The notes: a model not told the origin generated them from the letters alone. A stretch of 64,000 nt of DNA from Clostridiales bacterium (GCA_015069465.1 SVIO01000003.1:89530-153529); one strand, 5' to 3'; shown: positions 17,563 to 26,757, counted from the first letter of the stretch. Translations and numbers: made by a program.

Positions 17563-18171
17563 TTATATAAATACTTCAACTAATGATTTTATTGCTAAAA
17601 ACAAAAGGATAATTGCGCCCACAAAATCGGCGTATTTACCGAACAAATGCCCAAGTTTTTTGCCAAACAAAACGCAAAGTCCAACAATTATAAAAGTTAT
17701 AACTGCAATTACTAAAACTGCAAGCCAAATAGAAAATGTTAATTCAACAAAGGTTATTCCTATAACGAGAGCATCGATGCTCGTTGCAATGCCTTGCAAG
17801 ATTAAAACCAAGAAAGTTAGGTTTTGAACTTTTTTATCCTTTTCACGCTCTTCTTTTGCCTCGGAAAAGGTCATGGTTTTTTCTTTTGCATCTTTAATAA
17901 TGTCAATAAAGATTTTGCTAGAGAGAATAAAGAAAATGGCGCTTGAAAGATAACTTGCAACATTTTCGTTTTCTTTAATAAAGGTTAATAAACTTCCAAG
18001 AGCAAAGCCGATAAGTGGCATAATGCCCTGAAAAATTGCAAAAAAGACAGGCATTGCCCATTGTTTTTTTGCTGAAAGCGAGTTTTTATACACCGAGCAA
18101 TTAGAAATTGTTATTGCACCAGCATCCATAGAAAGCGCAACTGCTATTAAAATAACATCGTATAAATTCAT
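17563..18171 (-). CDS. mntP: Manganese efflux pump MntP-like
   Basis: A 202-residue membrane protein with six helices in two repeats. Each repeat carries the Asp-containing motif of the family: ALSMDAGAITIS near the start and GIATSIDALVIGITF in the second half. MntP exports Mn2+ and protects against manganese excess. No manganese riboswitch is visible in the short upstream region. Confidence 0.85.
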   Translation of the reverse strand: MNLYDVILIAVALSMDAGAITISNCSVYKNSLSAKKQWAMPVFFAIFQGIMPLIGFALGSLLTFIKENENVASYLSSAIFFILSSKIFIDIIKDAKEKTMTFSEAKEEREKDKKVQNLTFLVLILQGIATSIDALVIGITFVELTFSIWLAVLVIAVITFIIVGLCVLFGKKLGHLFGKYADFVGAIILLFLAIKSLVEVFI

Positions 18172-18284
18172 AATTTAACTTTTCCTTAAGTATATGTAAA
18201 CAATTTAGGTTATTATATATAATTGGATTGATTTTGTCAATTGAAATGTGGTATTATAGAATAAATAGAAATAAAGGAACTAAA

Positions 18285-18953
18285 ATGATAAAAATTACGC
18301 CCGAGTGGGATAAGATTTTAGAGCAAGAATTTTCTTCTAAAAGTTATTTAGAGTTAAGGGAGTTTTTGAAAAAAGAATATTCCACACACACAATTTATCC
18401 ATCGATGTTTGATATTTTTAACAACATGAAACTAACGGCGTTTAGCGATGTAAAGGTTGTTATTATCGGTCAAGACCCATACCACAACGTAGGTCAAGCA
18501 ATGGGCTTATCCTTTTCGGTGCCAAAAGGTGTGGACAGACCACCATCGCTCGTTAATATTTATAAAGAGATAAATAGCGAACTCGGCATAGAAATGGGCG
18601 AAAGTGGCGATTTAACAGGTTGGGCAAAGCAAGGCGTATTGCTTCTTAACTCTGTGCTAACCGTTAGAGAGCATCAGGCGAACTCGCATAAAGGTAAAGG
18701 TTGGGAAGAGTTTACCGACAGCATTATCAAAAAGATTTCCTTATTAAAAAGTGGGGTAGTGTTCTTGCTTTGGGGTGCAAATGCAAGAAGCAAAAAATCG
18801 CTTATAGACCAAACAAAACATTTAGTTTTAGAAAGCGTTCACCCAAGTCCACTTTCGGCATATAACGGATTTTTTGGGTGTGGTCATTTTGTAAAAACTA
18901 ACGAATATTTAACAAAAATAGGCAAAACGCCTATTGATTGGGGTGCATTATGA
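18285..18953 (+). CDS. ung: Uracil-DNA glycosylase
   Basis: A family-1 UDG of 222 residues that removes uracil from DNA. Motifs: water-activating GQDPYHNVGQAMGLSFSV, LLLNSVLTVREHQANSH and the minor-groove loop HPSPLSAYNGFFGCGHF. The start is the ATG at 18285 after AAAGGAA; the frame is open upstream without a ribosome site. It overlaps the next start in an ATGA arrangement. Confidence 0.97.
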   Translation: MIKITPEWDKILEQEFSSKSYLELREFLKKEYSTHTIYPSMFDIFNNMKLTAFSDVKVVIIGQDPYHNVGQAMGLSFSVPKGVDRPPSLVNIYKEINSELGIEMGESGDLTGWAKQGVLLLNSVLTVREHQANSHKGKGWEEFTDSIIKKISLLKSGVVFLLWGANARSKKSLIDQTKHLVLESVHPSPLSAYNGFFGCGHFVKTNEYLTKIGKTPIDWGAL

Positions 18954-20155
18954 AATACGTTGTAATTTTAGGGGACGGTATGGCAGATTATCGTCAAAGT
19001 TTTTTGGACAATAAAACGCCACTTATGGTTGCAAACAAGCCTTTTATTGATTCTTTGGCAAAGGTCAGCGAAGTGGGGCTTTGTCAAACTGTGCCTTGTT
19101 CATTAAAACCAGGTAGTGACGTTGCCAACCTTTCGGTTTTAGGATATAATCCACTAGAGTGCTATTCTGGTCGTTCGCCACTTGAAGCAGCATCTATCGG
19201 CATAGCATTAAAAGATACGGACATCACGGCAAGGGCAAATCTTGTTACCCTTTCAAACGAAAAAGAATATGCTGATAAAACTATGATAGATTATAGCGCT
19301 GGCGAAATAACAACGGCTGAAGCAACCGAACTTATCGGTTATTTAGCAAGTCATCTTAATAATGACAAATATTCGCTCTATGCTGGAATCAGTTACAGGC
19401 ATTGTATGGTTATTGACAATGGCAGTTTAATGGGCGATTTAACTCCACCACACGACATAACGGGTAAGCCTATAAAAGAACACTTGCCAACAAGCGAAGG
19501 GGGAAAGGAACTTCTTGAGATTATGAAAAAATCTTATGAACTTTTAAGCAACCACCCTATCAACAAAAAAAGGATAGAAGAAGGCAAAAACCCTGCAAAC
19601 TCACTTTGGTTTTGGGGTGATGGCACAAAACCTAACTTAGAGAGTTTTTATGATAAATTCTCGCTTAAAGGTGGCATAATTTCTGCAGTAGATTTACTTA
19701 AGGGTATAGGCAAACTTGCAAAAATGCAAGTAATTGAAGTTGAAGGTGCAACGGGGAATTATGACACCAACTTTGTTGGAAAGGCAAACGCTTGCGTTGA
19801 AGGGCTCAAAAATGGTTTAGACTTTGTGTATCTTCATATGGAAGCGCCAGACGAGTGTGGACACCACGGCGATGCGAAAAACAAGATTTATTCAATAGAA
19901 CAAATAGATAACGTTGTTAAAATCATTTATGACGGCTTAAAGGAAATGGGCGAAGATTTTGCTTTCTTGATTTTACCAGACCATCCAACCCCACTTTCTA
20001 TAATGACCCACTGCTCAGACCCTGTTCCATATTTGCTTTATAATAGCAAAAACAAGGTTAAGGGCGTGCAGAGTTATGATGAACAAAATGCTTCAGATAC
20101 AAAAATTTTTGAAAAAGAAGGGTATAAGTTAATCCAAAAATTGTTTAACTGTTAA
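18950..20155 (+). CDS. apgM: Cofactor-independent phosphoglycerate mutase, archaeal type (ApgM)
   Basis: A 401-residue alkaline-phosphatase-superfamily enzyme. KYVVILGDGMADY carries the metal-binding Asp, PGSDVANLSVLGYNP the phosphorylated Ser, and HMEAPDECGHHGD plus LILPDHPTP the remaining metal ligands. ApgM interconverts 3- and 2-phosphoglycerate; related proteins have been proposed to act on other phosphomonoesters, so the exact substrate is not certain. It overlaps ung by four bases. Confidence 0.9.
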   Translation: MKYVVILGDGMADYRQSFLDNKTPLMVANKPFIDSLAKVSEVGLCQTVPCSLKPGSDVANLSVLGYNPLECYSGRSPLEAASIGIALKDTDITARANLVTLSNEKEYADKTMIDYSAGEITTAEATELIGYLASHLNNDKYSLYAGISYRHCMVIDNGSLMGDLTPPHDITGKPIKEHLPTSEGGKELLEIMKKSYELLSNHPINKKRIEEGKNPANSLWFWGDGTKPNLESFYDKFSLKGGIISAVDLLKGIGKLAKMQVIEVEGATGNYDTNFVGKANACVEGLKNGLDFVYLHMEAPDECGHHGDAKNKIYSIEQIDNVVKIIYDGLKEMGEDFAFLILPDHPTPLSIMTHCSDPVPYLLYNSKNKVKGVQSYDEQNASDTKIFEKEGYKLIQKLFNC

Positions 20156-20192
20156 AAACCGACAAAAAAATAAAAATTTATGCAAAATAATT

Positions 20193-20224
20193 GCCACAAG
20201 GTAAATTCGCCTTGTGGCTTTTTT
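20193..20224 (+). terminator. Intrinsic terminator after apgM
   Basis: A perfect 9-bp stem gccacaagg / ccttgtggc (20193-20201, 20210-20218) followed by six T. Confidence 0.9.
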
Positions 20225-20284
20225 GTCATATCAGCCAAAAAAATCACATATAGTTTTATAAATGAACGATTAGGAGAACAAAAA

Positions 20285-21118
20285 ATGAACGAAAAATTAC
20301 AATATGCCACCATGCTTGATATTCCTATTTGCACAACGAGTGTCAGCCCTATAGCAAAAAAAAGAAAGACTAGAAAAAAGAAAAGAGTTAATGATGAACT
20401 AGTTAAAGCCGAACTACTAAAAAAGGTTAATTCTGAACAAGATTTAAAAGAAAACTTAATCGATAGTCAAGATACAAGTTTGGTTGCAGTTAATAACCAA
20501 ACTGACCTTGCGCTTCAAGATGGTCAAGAACTAGTTGGTCAAGAAATTATTATAGATGAAAACACATCTAACGTGTTTGTAGCAAAAAACAAAGGCAAGA
20601 AATCGCCTTTTAAGATTACCGTTGTGGGTGTGCAACTTGTAATAATAGGCGTGCTTGTTATGACAATTTTCTTAACAAACGCCCTTTATAAAGATAGTGG
20701 AATAAACGTCTTTTTGCGTGGGGTGTTCGGCACGGAAAGCGCTGTGGTGGACACTCGTGAGTATAGCGAATTTTCGCCTGTCATTTCTATGGGTGATAAT
20801 AATGGCGTTATGGTAAGCAACGGCATGATTACTTTTGCAGGCGAAGGTAGTGTGTATGCACCTTGCGATGGCATTGTAAAAAGCATTTCGGTAACCGAAA
20901 ACGGCAGATATAACATCGAAATCGAGCATAGCCAAAACTTTAAAAGCACAATTTTAGATGTAGAACATGTCTATGTTAATGAAGGTGACATCGTTTATGG
21001 CAATATTCCTGTGGGATACTTAGAGTCTGATGGCGCAAGTATGTGCTTTACTAATGGCTCTGGTGAAGTTTTAGATGATTATGAAATAGTTGGCAACATG
21101 GTGGTATGGCAGGAATAA
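20285..21118 (+). CDS. SpoIVFA-like membrane protein with degenerate M23 domain
   Basis: A 277-residue protein with a basic cytoplasmic N-terminus (KKRKTRKKKRV), one membrane helix (about 111-133) and a C-terminal LytM/M23-like beta domain starting at SVYAPCDGIVKSISV. The full His/Asp zinc ligand set of active M23 peptidases is not visible. This layout, with the overlapping gene for the SpoIVFB protease, matches SpoIVFA, which holds and regulates SpoIVFB in the outer forespore membrane. Similarity is by architecture and synteny, so I leave the symbol open. The start is the ATG at 20285 after TAGGAG. Confidence 0.7.
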   Translation: MNEKLQYATMLDIPICTTSVSPIAKKRKTRKKKRVNDELVKAELLKKVNSEQDLKENLIDSQDTSLVAVNNQTDLALQDGQELVGQEIIIDENTSNVFVAKNKGKKSPFKITVVGVQLVIIGVLVMTIFLTNALYKDSGINVFLRGVFGTESAVVDTREYSEFSPVISMGDNNGVMVSNGMITFAGEGSVYAPCDGIVKSISVTENGRYNIEIEHSQNFKSTILDVEHVYVNEGDIVYGNIPVGYLESDGASMCFTNGSGEVLDDYEIVGNMVVWQE

Positions 21119-21945
21119 GGTTGTCAATTCACCCACTGTTTTTCGTGCTCGGCTTTTTCTATGCAATAACAGGTCAAATTTTTATATTCGTAATATGCAC
21201 GGCAACGGCAATCGTGCACGAACTCGGTCATTCTTTTGTCAGTGCAAACTTGGGGTATAGGCTTAATAAAATAACGCTTATGCCCTTTGGCGCTGTGGTC
21301 GTTGGCAATATCGAAGGGCTAAAGTTTAGTGACCAAATGAAAATCGCACTTGCTGGGCCTATAATAAACATTGCAGTCAGCCTATTTTTTATAGCAGTGT
21401 GGTGGATATATCCAAATTGTTATGCATATACCGACGTGGTGGTTTATGCAAATCTTTCAATGGCTGTAGTTAACTTGTTACCTATTTATCCACTCGATGG
21501 TGGAAGAATTGTATTTTGTTTTCTTGCCGAAAGAGTTGGCTATGACAAGGCTTTTACTTTTTGCAAAATTTTAGGTGGGGTTTTTGCAACCCTTTTACTT
21601 TCTATGTTTGTTTTAAGCATTACAAACGGCGTAATAAACTTTTCGCTTTTATTCTTTTCGCTATTTGTTTGCTTTGGAACGTTTAGTAGGGAAAGGGAAA
21701 ACAAATACATAAAAATATTTTCAAGTTTGTCTAATCAAAACTTAAAAAGGGGCATGCCCTTTATATCGCACGCAGTACATAAGGATATAACTATAAAAAG
21801 GCTTGTGTCCATTTTAGACGTTAGGGCAGCAAATCAAGTTATAGTTTACGATAACGAAAGAAAAATTGCTTCCCTTGGTCAAGAAAGGGTGGAAGAAATT
21901 ATAAAAAAGGCAAGTATATATTCAAAACTATCGCAATTTTTGTAA
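21106..21945 (+). CDS. spoIVFB: SpoIVFB-like site-2 intramembrane metalloprotease (M50)
   Basis: A 279-residue polytopic zinc protease. HELGH (38-42) supplies two zinc ligands and the catalytic Glu; NLLPIYPLDGGR supplies the Asp. SpoIVFB cleaves pro-sigma-K in the mother cell of Bacillus. The gene starts 13 bases inside the SpoIVFA-like gene. The first residues IRLSIHPLFF match family N-termini. Confidence 0.88.
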   Translation: MAGIRLSIHPLFFVLGFFYAITGQIFIFVICTATAIVHELGHSFVSANLGYRLNKITLMPFGAVVVGNIEGLKFSDQMKIALAGPIINIAVSLFFIAVWWIYPNCYAYTDVVVYANLSMAVVNLLPIYPLDGGRIVFCFLAERVGYDKAFTFCKILGGVFATLLLSMFVLSITNGVINFSLLFFSLFVCFGTFSRERENKYIKIFSSLSNQNLKRGMPFISHAVHKDITIKRLVSILDVRAANQVIVYDNERKIASLGQERVEEIIKKASIYSKLSQFL

Positions 21946-22064
21946 AAAAATGCCAAAAATAAATCTATATATTGTGGTGAAAAATAGTCATAGAGCAAAA
22001 TGTAGTAAAAGTCATAAAAAATTATATTTTTTCTTTAAAAAGTTGTAAAAAACCTTAAAAAAAC

Positions 22065-22093
22065 TTGACATAATTTTATATTTTTGGTAAAAT
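22065..22093 (+). promoter_or_regulatory. Promoter of rpmG-secE-nusG
   Basis: TTGACA (22065-22070), exactly 17 bases, TAAAAT (22088-22093). It lies in the 200-base gap after spoIVFB, which holds no other feature I can support. Confidence 0.85.
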
Positions 22094-22146
22094 CAATTAG
22101 CATCTCGTTTCGGGGTGTTAATTTTTTGATGTTCGGAAGGTGCATT

Positions 22147-22311
22147 ATGGCAGCAAAAGGCGCAAGACAAAAGATAACTCTCGCTTGCACAGAGTGTAAA
22201 CAGAGAAACTATGATACTTTTAAAAATAAGAAGAACGATGCAGAAAGATTAGAAATGCAAAAATATTGCAAATTCTGTAAAAAGCATACTACTCATAAGG
22301 AAGCGAAGTAA
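22147..22311 (+). CDS. rpmG: Ribosomal protein L33 (zinc-binding form)
   Basis: A 54-residue ribosomal protein with both Cys-X2-Cys pairs (ACTECKQ and YCKFCKKHT), the zinc-holding form. The start ATG at 22147 follows GGAAGGTG. It sits before secE and nusG in the usual order. Confidence 0.95.
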   Translation: MAAKGARQKITLACTECKQRNYDTFKNKKNDAERLEMQKYCKFCKKHTTHKEAK

Positions 22312-22369
22312 GAATTTTTTCTTTGCTGACTTACCTTTTTAAAGGTATAAATTTTAAGGGGCAATAGTA

Positions 22370-22660
22370 ATGAAAAAGAATAAAGACCTTGCTAAGGGTG
22401 ATTTTGTAGAACAAACACCTGTGCAAAAAGAAGTAAAAAAAGACAAAAAGAAAGACAAAAAACCAGGTTTCTTTAAAAGATTTGGCATGAAGGCTAAAGA
22501 TATTTTTTCAGAATTGAAAAAAGTTAATTGGCCTAATTTTGCTAAGGTCGTAAAAAAGACTGGCATTGTGCTTGCTGTGGTTCTTTGTTTCTTAGTTGTT
22601 ATTTTTGCTTTTGATACAGGCTTGCTCGAGTTATTAAAACTCGTAGCTCCAAGGGGTTAG
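22370..22660 (+). CDS. secE: Preprotein translocase subunit SecE
   Basis: A 96-residue SecE: Lys-rich extension, amphipathic segment SELKKVNWPNFAKVVKKT and a single membrane helix. It stabilises SecY in the translocon. AAGGGG is upstream. NusG follows after four bases. Confidence 0.93.
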   Translation: MKKNKDLAKGDFVEQTPVQKEVKKDKKKDKKPGFFKRFGMKAKDIFSELKKVNWPNFAKVVKKTGIVLAVVLCFLVVIFAFDTGLLELLKLVAPRG

Positions 22661-22664
22661 TTAT

Positions 22665-23213
22665 ATGGCAGAACAACCAAGATGGTATGTTATTCACACT
22701 TATTCAAGTTATGAAGCTATGGTTAAAGATAGCCTTGAAAAACTTATTGAGAATAACAACTTACAAGAAAACATTTTTGAAATTAAAATTCCAACAGAAG
22801 AAACTTTGGAAGAAAAGGCAAGTGGCAAGAAGAAAATTGTTGAAAGAAAGAAATTCCCTTGCTATGTGTTCTTAAAAATGATTTACTCTAACGACATTTG
22901 GTATTTAGTAACAAATACTAGGGGCGTTACAGGTTTCGTTGGTCCACAAGGCAGACCACTTCCACTTACTGATGAAGAAGTTGCAAGAATGGGTTTAGAA
23001 GAAGTTGCTGTTGAAATTGACTTTACTGTTGGCGACACAGTTCAAATTGTGTCTGGTCCACTTGAATCTTTTGTGGGCGTTGTTACTTCAATTATTGAAG
23101 GTCAACAAAAGGTTATGGTAAATGTTGAAATGTTCGGCAGAAAAACTGATGTAGAATTAACTTTTGTTCAAGTTAAAAAGGTTAACGTAGCAAGCGAACA
23201 AGAACAAAACTAG
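22665..23213 (+). CDS. nusG: Transcription termination/antitermination factor NusG
   Basis: A 182-residue NusG with the NGN domain (PRWYVIHTYSSYEAMVKDSL; FPCYVFLKM; TRGVTGFVG) and a C-terminal KOW domain (GDTVQIVSGPLESFVGVV). Confidence 0.97.
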   Translation: MAEQPRWYVIHTYSSYEAMVKDSLEKLIENNNLQENIFEIKIPTEETLEEKASGKKKIVERKKFPCYVFLKMIYSNDIWYLVTNTRGVTGFVGPQGRPLPLTDEEVARMGLEEVAVEIDFTVGDTVQIVSGPLESFVGVVTSIIEGQQKVMVNVEMFGRKTDVELTFVQVKKVNVASEQEQN

Positions 23214-23286
23214 TTAAGTTTGCTTAAAAAAGTGCGAAAGCGCTAAACATAATATATATAATATATATATACAAAACGAAAAAAAC

Positions 23287-23363
23287 AAACAATCGGCTTT
23301 AGGCCGTTGTTATAAAGTGGGAGTTGTGTTAAATTCTTTACACTGACACAACGAAAGCACCAC
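23287..23363 (+). promoter_or_regulatory. Leader of rplK with putative L1-binding site
   Basis: A bulged hairpin (aacaa-t-cggc / gccg-ttgtt) is followed by GTGG (23317-23320), GAG, stem ttgtgt/acacaa (23324-23329, 23346-23351), an eight-base strand cgaaagca and CCAC (23360-23363). The outer stem with a 3/8 asymmetric loop matches what is expected of an L1 site. A second copy precedes rplA. Confidence 0.6.
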
Positions 23364-23381
23364 CAAATGGAGGAAAAAATT

Positions 23382-23807
23382 ATGGCAAAGAAAGTGACGG
23401 CAATCGTTAAATTACAACTTCCTGCGGGCAAGGCAACACCTGGTCCACCGGTTGGTTCAACATTAGGTCCTCACGGTATCAATATTCCTGGATTTACAAA
23501 GGAATTCAATGCTAAGACTCAAGACCAAGCTGGCCTTATAATTCCTGTTGTAATGACAATTTATCAAGACCGTTCGTTCACATTTATCTTGAAGACACCA
23601 CCAGCACCAGTTCTTATCAAGAAGGCTTGTGGAATTGAAAGCGCAAGTGCTACACCAAACAAGAACAAGGTTGCAAAGATTACTAAGGCACAAGTTGAAG
23701 AAATCGCAAAACTTAAGATGCCAGACCTTAACGCAAACACTATCGAAGCTGCTATTAGCATGATTGCTGGTACTGCAAGAAGCATGGGCGTTGAAGTAGT
23801 AGACTAA
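23382..23807 (+). CDS. rplK: Ribosomal protein L11
   Basis: A 141-residue L11 with the opening [24 protein letters not shown] and the C-terminal [11 protein letters not shown]. The start ATG at 23382 has GGAGG eight bases upstream; an ATG at 23367 overlaps that ribosome site. Confidence 0.98.
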   Translation: MAKKVTAIVKLQLPAGKATPGPPVGSTLGPHGINIPGFTKEFNAKTQDQAGLIIPVVMTIYQDRSFTFILKTPPAPVLIKKACGIESASATPNKNKVAKITKAQVEEIAKLKMPDLNANTIEAAISMIAGTARSMGVEVVD

Positions 23808-23817
23808 TAACAGAAAA

Positions 23818-23849
23818 GTGGGAGGACAAGTTTTGTCCGAGCGTACCAC
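23818..23849 (+). promoter_or_regulatory. Second putative L1-binding site, upstream of rplA
   Basis: GTGG (23818-23821), GAG, stem gacaa/ttgtc (23825-23829, 23833-23837), eight-base strand cgagcgta, CCAC (23846-23849). The architecture equals the site before rplK, and the rplA ribosome site aggaggt starts at the next base. Confidence 0.6.
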
Positions 23850-23865
23850 AGGAGGTAAAAGAAAA

Positions 23866-24552
23866 ATGAAACACGGAAAAAAATATGTTGATAGTGCAAA
23901 AACTATCGAAGCAGCAAAACTTTATGAAGTAAATGAAGCAATTGACATTGTACTCAATACTGCAAAAGCAAAGTTTGATGAAACAGTTGAACTTCACGTT
24001 CGTTTAGGTGTTGACCCAAAACAAGCTGACCAACAAGTTAGAGGCGTTTTAGTTCTTCCTAACGGAACAGGCAAAAACGTAAGAGTATTAGTTCTTGCTA
24101 AAGGTGAAAAAGCAGACCAAGCAAAAGAAGCAGGTGCAGATTTTGTTGGCGCAGAAGAAATGATTCAAAAAATTCAATCAGAAAACTGGTTTGACTATGA
24201 TGTTATCATCACAACACCAGACATGATGGGTTTAGTTGGTCGTATCGGTAAGGTTTTAGGTCCTAAAGGTCTTATGCCAAACCCTAAGTCAGGAACAGTA
24301 ACAATGGATGTTGTTAAGGCAATCAAAGATACAAAAGCAGGTAAGGTTGAATATAGACTTGACAAAAATGCTATTATCCACTGCGCTATCGGTAAGAAAT
24401 CTTTTGGCCAAGAAAAACTTAAAGAAAACTACGAAGCACTTATGGAAGCAATCGTTAAGGCTAAACCAGCTGCCGCTAAAGGTCAATATGTTAAGAGCGT
24501 TGCTCTTGCAAGCACAATGGGCCCTGGCGTAAAAATTAACGCTAAAATTTAG
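23866..24552 (+). CDS. rplA: Ribosomal protein L1
   Basis: A 228-residue L1, with the family motif [14 protein letters not shown] and the C-terminal [14 protein letters not shown]. In bacteria L1 also represses its own operon by binding the leader, matching the two RNA sites here. The start ATG at 23866 is nine bases after AGGAGGT. Confidence 0.98.
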   Translation: MKHGKKYVDSAKTIEAAKLYEVNEAIDIVLNTAKAKFDETVELHVRLGVDPKQADQQVRGVLVLPNGTGKNVRVLVLAKGEKADQAKEAGADFVGAEEMIQKIQSENWFDYDVIITTPDMMGLVGRIGKVLGPKGLMPNPKSGTVTMDVVKAIKDTKAGKVEYRLDKNAIIHCAIGKKSFGQEKLKENYEALMEAIVKAKPAAAKGQYVKSVALASTMGPGVKINAKI

Positions 24553-24581
24553 TTGACAATTAAAATTTTTAGTGTTATAAT
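24553..24581 (+). promoter_or_regulatory. Promoter of rplJ-rplL
   Basis: TTGACA (24553-24558) directly after the rplA stop, 17 bases, TATAAT (24576-24581). A near-perfect sigma-A promoter. Confidence 0.9.
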
Positions 24582-24587
24582 CTCAAA

Positions 24588-24730
24588 GTAAACTAAATAG
24601 CCCAAGACAGTAGGTAATATGTAATTGTGATTTATCGCAAACCTGCCGAGGCAGAAATTAAGTAGTATAAAAATCAGTTTTTATGCCCTTGCGTTCTGTT
24701 TCGGAGTGCAAGGGCTTTTTCATTAAATCA
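24588..24730 (+). promoter_or_regulatory. Ribosomal protein L10 leader
   Basis: It contains the L10-leader signature: cccaagacagtaggt early, then acctgccgaggcag, upstream of rplJ. L10(L12)4 binds this RNA to repress the operon. The terminator-like hairpin at its 3' end suggests attenuation. Confidence 0.85.
24685..24720 (+). terminator. Attenuator hairpin in the L10 leader
   Basis: Stem gcccttgc / gcaagggc (24685-24692, 24708-24715) followed by five T, 24 bases before rplJ. Because genes follow, this is a conditional terminator. Confidence 0.8.
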
Positions 24731-24743
24731 AGGAGGTAATAAA

Positions 24744-25232
24744 ATGTCAGCAAATAAAGAGGCTAGAATAGAATTATCTGGTGTTATTAAAGAAAAAATT
24801 CAAGACGCTAAATCAGTTGTTTTCGTAAAATTCAGTGGTTTAACTGTTGCAGAAGACACAGAACTTCGTCGTGAATTTAGAAAGAACAATGTTGAATATA
24901 AGGTGTACAAAAACACACTTATTAGAAAAGCGTTTGAATCTTTAGGAATTACCGATTTTAACGACGATTTGAACGGCCCAACAGCTGTTGCTTTCGGTTC
25001 TGATGAAACTGGTGCTGCTAAAGTAGTTGTAGACGCAGCAAAGAAATATCAAGATAAGGTAGTTGTTAAGAGCGCTTATTTTGAAGAAAAGAGATTGGAT
25101 GTAAACGGCGTTAAAGCGCTTGCTGCAATCCCATCAAAGCAACAACTTTATGCTATGCTTGCAAGTGCATTACTTGGTGTTCCAAGAGCACTCGCTATTG
25201 CACTTAATCAAGTTGCAGAAAAAAATGCTTAA
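24744..25232 (+). CDS. rplJ: Ribosomal protein L10
   Basis: A 162-residue L10, the base of the ribosomal stalk: KSVVFVKFSGLTVAEDTELRREFRKNNVEYKVYKNTLIRKAF is the rRNA-binding domain. AAGGAGGT precedes the ATG. Confidence 0.97.
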   Translation: MSANKEARIELSGVIKEKIQDAKSVVFVKFSGLTVAEDTELRREFRKNNVEYKVYKNTLIRKAFESLGITDFNDDLNGPTAVAFGSDETGAAKVVVDAAKKYQDKVVVKSAYFEEKRLDVNGVKALAAIPSKQQLYAMLASALLGVPRALAIALNQVAEKNA

Positions 25233-25284
25233 TAGCAAAAATTATTAAATTAAAAAATTAACCCATTATTAGGAGGAAAGAAAA

Positions 25285-25653
25285 ATGGCAGATATTCAAA
25301 AAATGTTAGAAGAAATTAAAGGCATGAGCGTTATGGAACTTAACGAACTCGTTAAAGCAATAGAAGAAGAATTTGGTGTAAGTGCCGCTGCATCTGTTGC
25401 AGTTGCTGCTGCTCCAGCTGAAGCTGCTCCTGCTGCTGAAGAAAAGACAGAATTCAAAGTAGTTCTTAAAGAAGTTGGTGGCAACAAGATTGGTGTTATC
25501 AAAGTTATTAAGGAAGTTACAGGTTTAGGTCTTGTTGAATCTAAGGCTCTTGCTGAAGATGGCAAAGTAATCAAAGAAAGCGCTTCTAAAGAAGAAGCTG
25601 ACGCTATGATTGCTAAGTTCAAGGAAGCTGGCGCTACAGTTGTTGCTGAATAA
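25285..25653 (+). CDS. rplL: Ribosomal protein L7/L12
   Basis: A 122-residue stalk protein: N-terminal dimer domain, Ala-rich hinge (about 37-52) and C-terminal factor-binding domain [33 protein letters not shown] precedes the ATG. A strong terminator follows, so rpoB is not in the same immediate unit here. Confidence 0.98.
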   Translation: MADIQKMLEEIKGMSVMELNELVKAIEEEFGVSAAASVAVAAAPAEAAPAAEEKTEFKVVLKEVGGNKIGVIKVIKEVTGLGLVESKALAEDGKVIKESASKEEADAMIAKFKEAGATVVAE

Positions 25654-25680
25654 TTTTATTCTACTAACAAAATCAAAAAT

Positions 25681-25717
25681 AAAGTGGACTTAATTTTTAA
25701 GTCCACTTTGTTTTTTT
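25681..25717 (+). terminator. Intrinsic terminator after rplL
   Basis: A perfect 13-bp stem (aaagtggacttaa / ttaagtccacttt) followed by a G and seven T. Confidence 0.9.
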
Positions 25718-25858
25718 GCAAAAAATGACCAAAAAAACACAAACTAGCAATTTAAATGCAAGGAAAGCCATAAGTTTTATTGACAAAATGTGAAAAAATA
25801 AGTAAAATAGTTCTATACACTATTTATATACTTATATAATATTGTTTTGGAGAATTTT

Positions 25859-26713
25859 ATGAATAAACTTAAAAAACTTTTTATTAGCGCAGTTGCAATT
25901 TTGCTATCTTTAATATGCGTATTTGGGCTAACTGCGTGTGGGGAAGATATCGATGAAGTTGATATAAAGGTTGCTCTTTACAACTTTGAAGATGAAGAAG
26001 TTGACAACTATACTTTTGAAATAGAACTTTATCGTCACCTTGCACCTAAAACAGTTGATGCAATAGCAAAATATCTTAAAGCAGGATATTATAACGGCGC
26101 TGTTTTTTATAGACATGCAAAGTATAAAAACCAAATTATGATTGGCGACATAATGTATAACCCAGCATTAAACGAAAACGAAGGTTTTTATCTAAACGAT
26201 AAAAAGCCTAACCTTGAAGGCGAATTCAAAAATGGTGGAACTGTTGGTTCAAACTTAAAGGCTGAAAAAGGTTCTATCGGTCTTTGGAGAACTTGGATGG
26301 CTCAAGACAGCAATTATAATCAAGGTAGCACAGGCTTTAACACAGGTAGCGCAACTTGGTTTATTCCTAACTATGATATTACAACATATAACGATTACTT
26401 CTGTATCTTTGCTAAATATGACCCAGAAGCAAGTGGCAACAAAAAAATGTTAGAAGCATTAAACAAACTTTTCACTTCTGATGTGTATTATCAAACGTAC
26501 ACAATCTATTATACAGGTGAATATGGCGAAAATGGCGAAGGCTTAACCTTCCACTGTGTAAAGAGTGAAGACTTTAACGAAAACGATGAAAACATTTTCA
26601 AAGCAGAAGAAAATAGCAGTCAATATGTTTGTTATAATGCTTATGAAATTCAAGTGCCTATGACAAGTGATGGACAAATTGCTGCATCAATATCAAGTGC
26701 TAAGGTTAAATAA
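25859..26713 (+). CDS. Cyclophilin-like peptidyl-prolyl isomerase lipoprotein
   Basis: A 284-residue exported protein. The signal peptide ends in the lipobox Leu-Thr-Ala-Cys. The mature part opens with the cyclophilin pattern FEIELYRHLAPKTVDAIAKYLKAGYYNGAVFYRH and continues with a GSIGLWR strand. It should act outside the membrane on proline isomerisation of exported proteins. Several usual active-site residues are replaced, so activity is not certain. The start at 25859 has GGAG six bases upstream. Confidence 0.75.
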   Translation: MNKLKKLFISAVAILLSLICVFGLTACGEDIDEVDIKVALYNFEDEEVDNYTFEIELYRHLAPKTVDAIAKYLKAGYYNGAVFYRHAKYKNQIMIGDIMYNPALNENEGFYLNDKKPNLEGEFKNGGTVGSNLKAEKGSIGLWRTWMAQDSNYNQGSTGFNTGSATWFIPNYDITTYNDYFCIFAKYDPEASGNKKMLEALNKLFTSDVYYQTYTIYYTGEYGENGEGLTFHCVKSEDFNENDENIFKAEENSSQYVCYNAYEIQVPMTSDGQIAASISSAKVK

Positions 26714-26726
26714 ATATAAAAACAAA

Positions 26727-26757
26727 AATGGTTTGGCTAAGCACCAAATCATTTTTT
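26727..26757 (+). terminator. Intrinsic terminator between the lipoprotein and CotH genes
   Basis: Stem aatggtttgg / ccaaatcatt (one G-U pair) followed by a T run, 29 bases before the next start. Confidence 0.65.

Noticed and set aside
17563..18230. A yybP-ykoY manganese riboswitch upstream of mntP
   Set aside because: The upstream gap is short and AT-rich and lacks the conserved loops.
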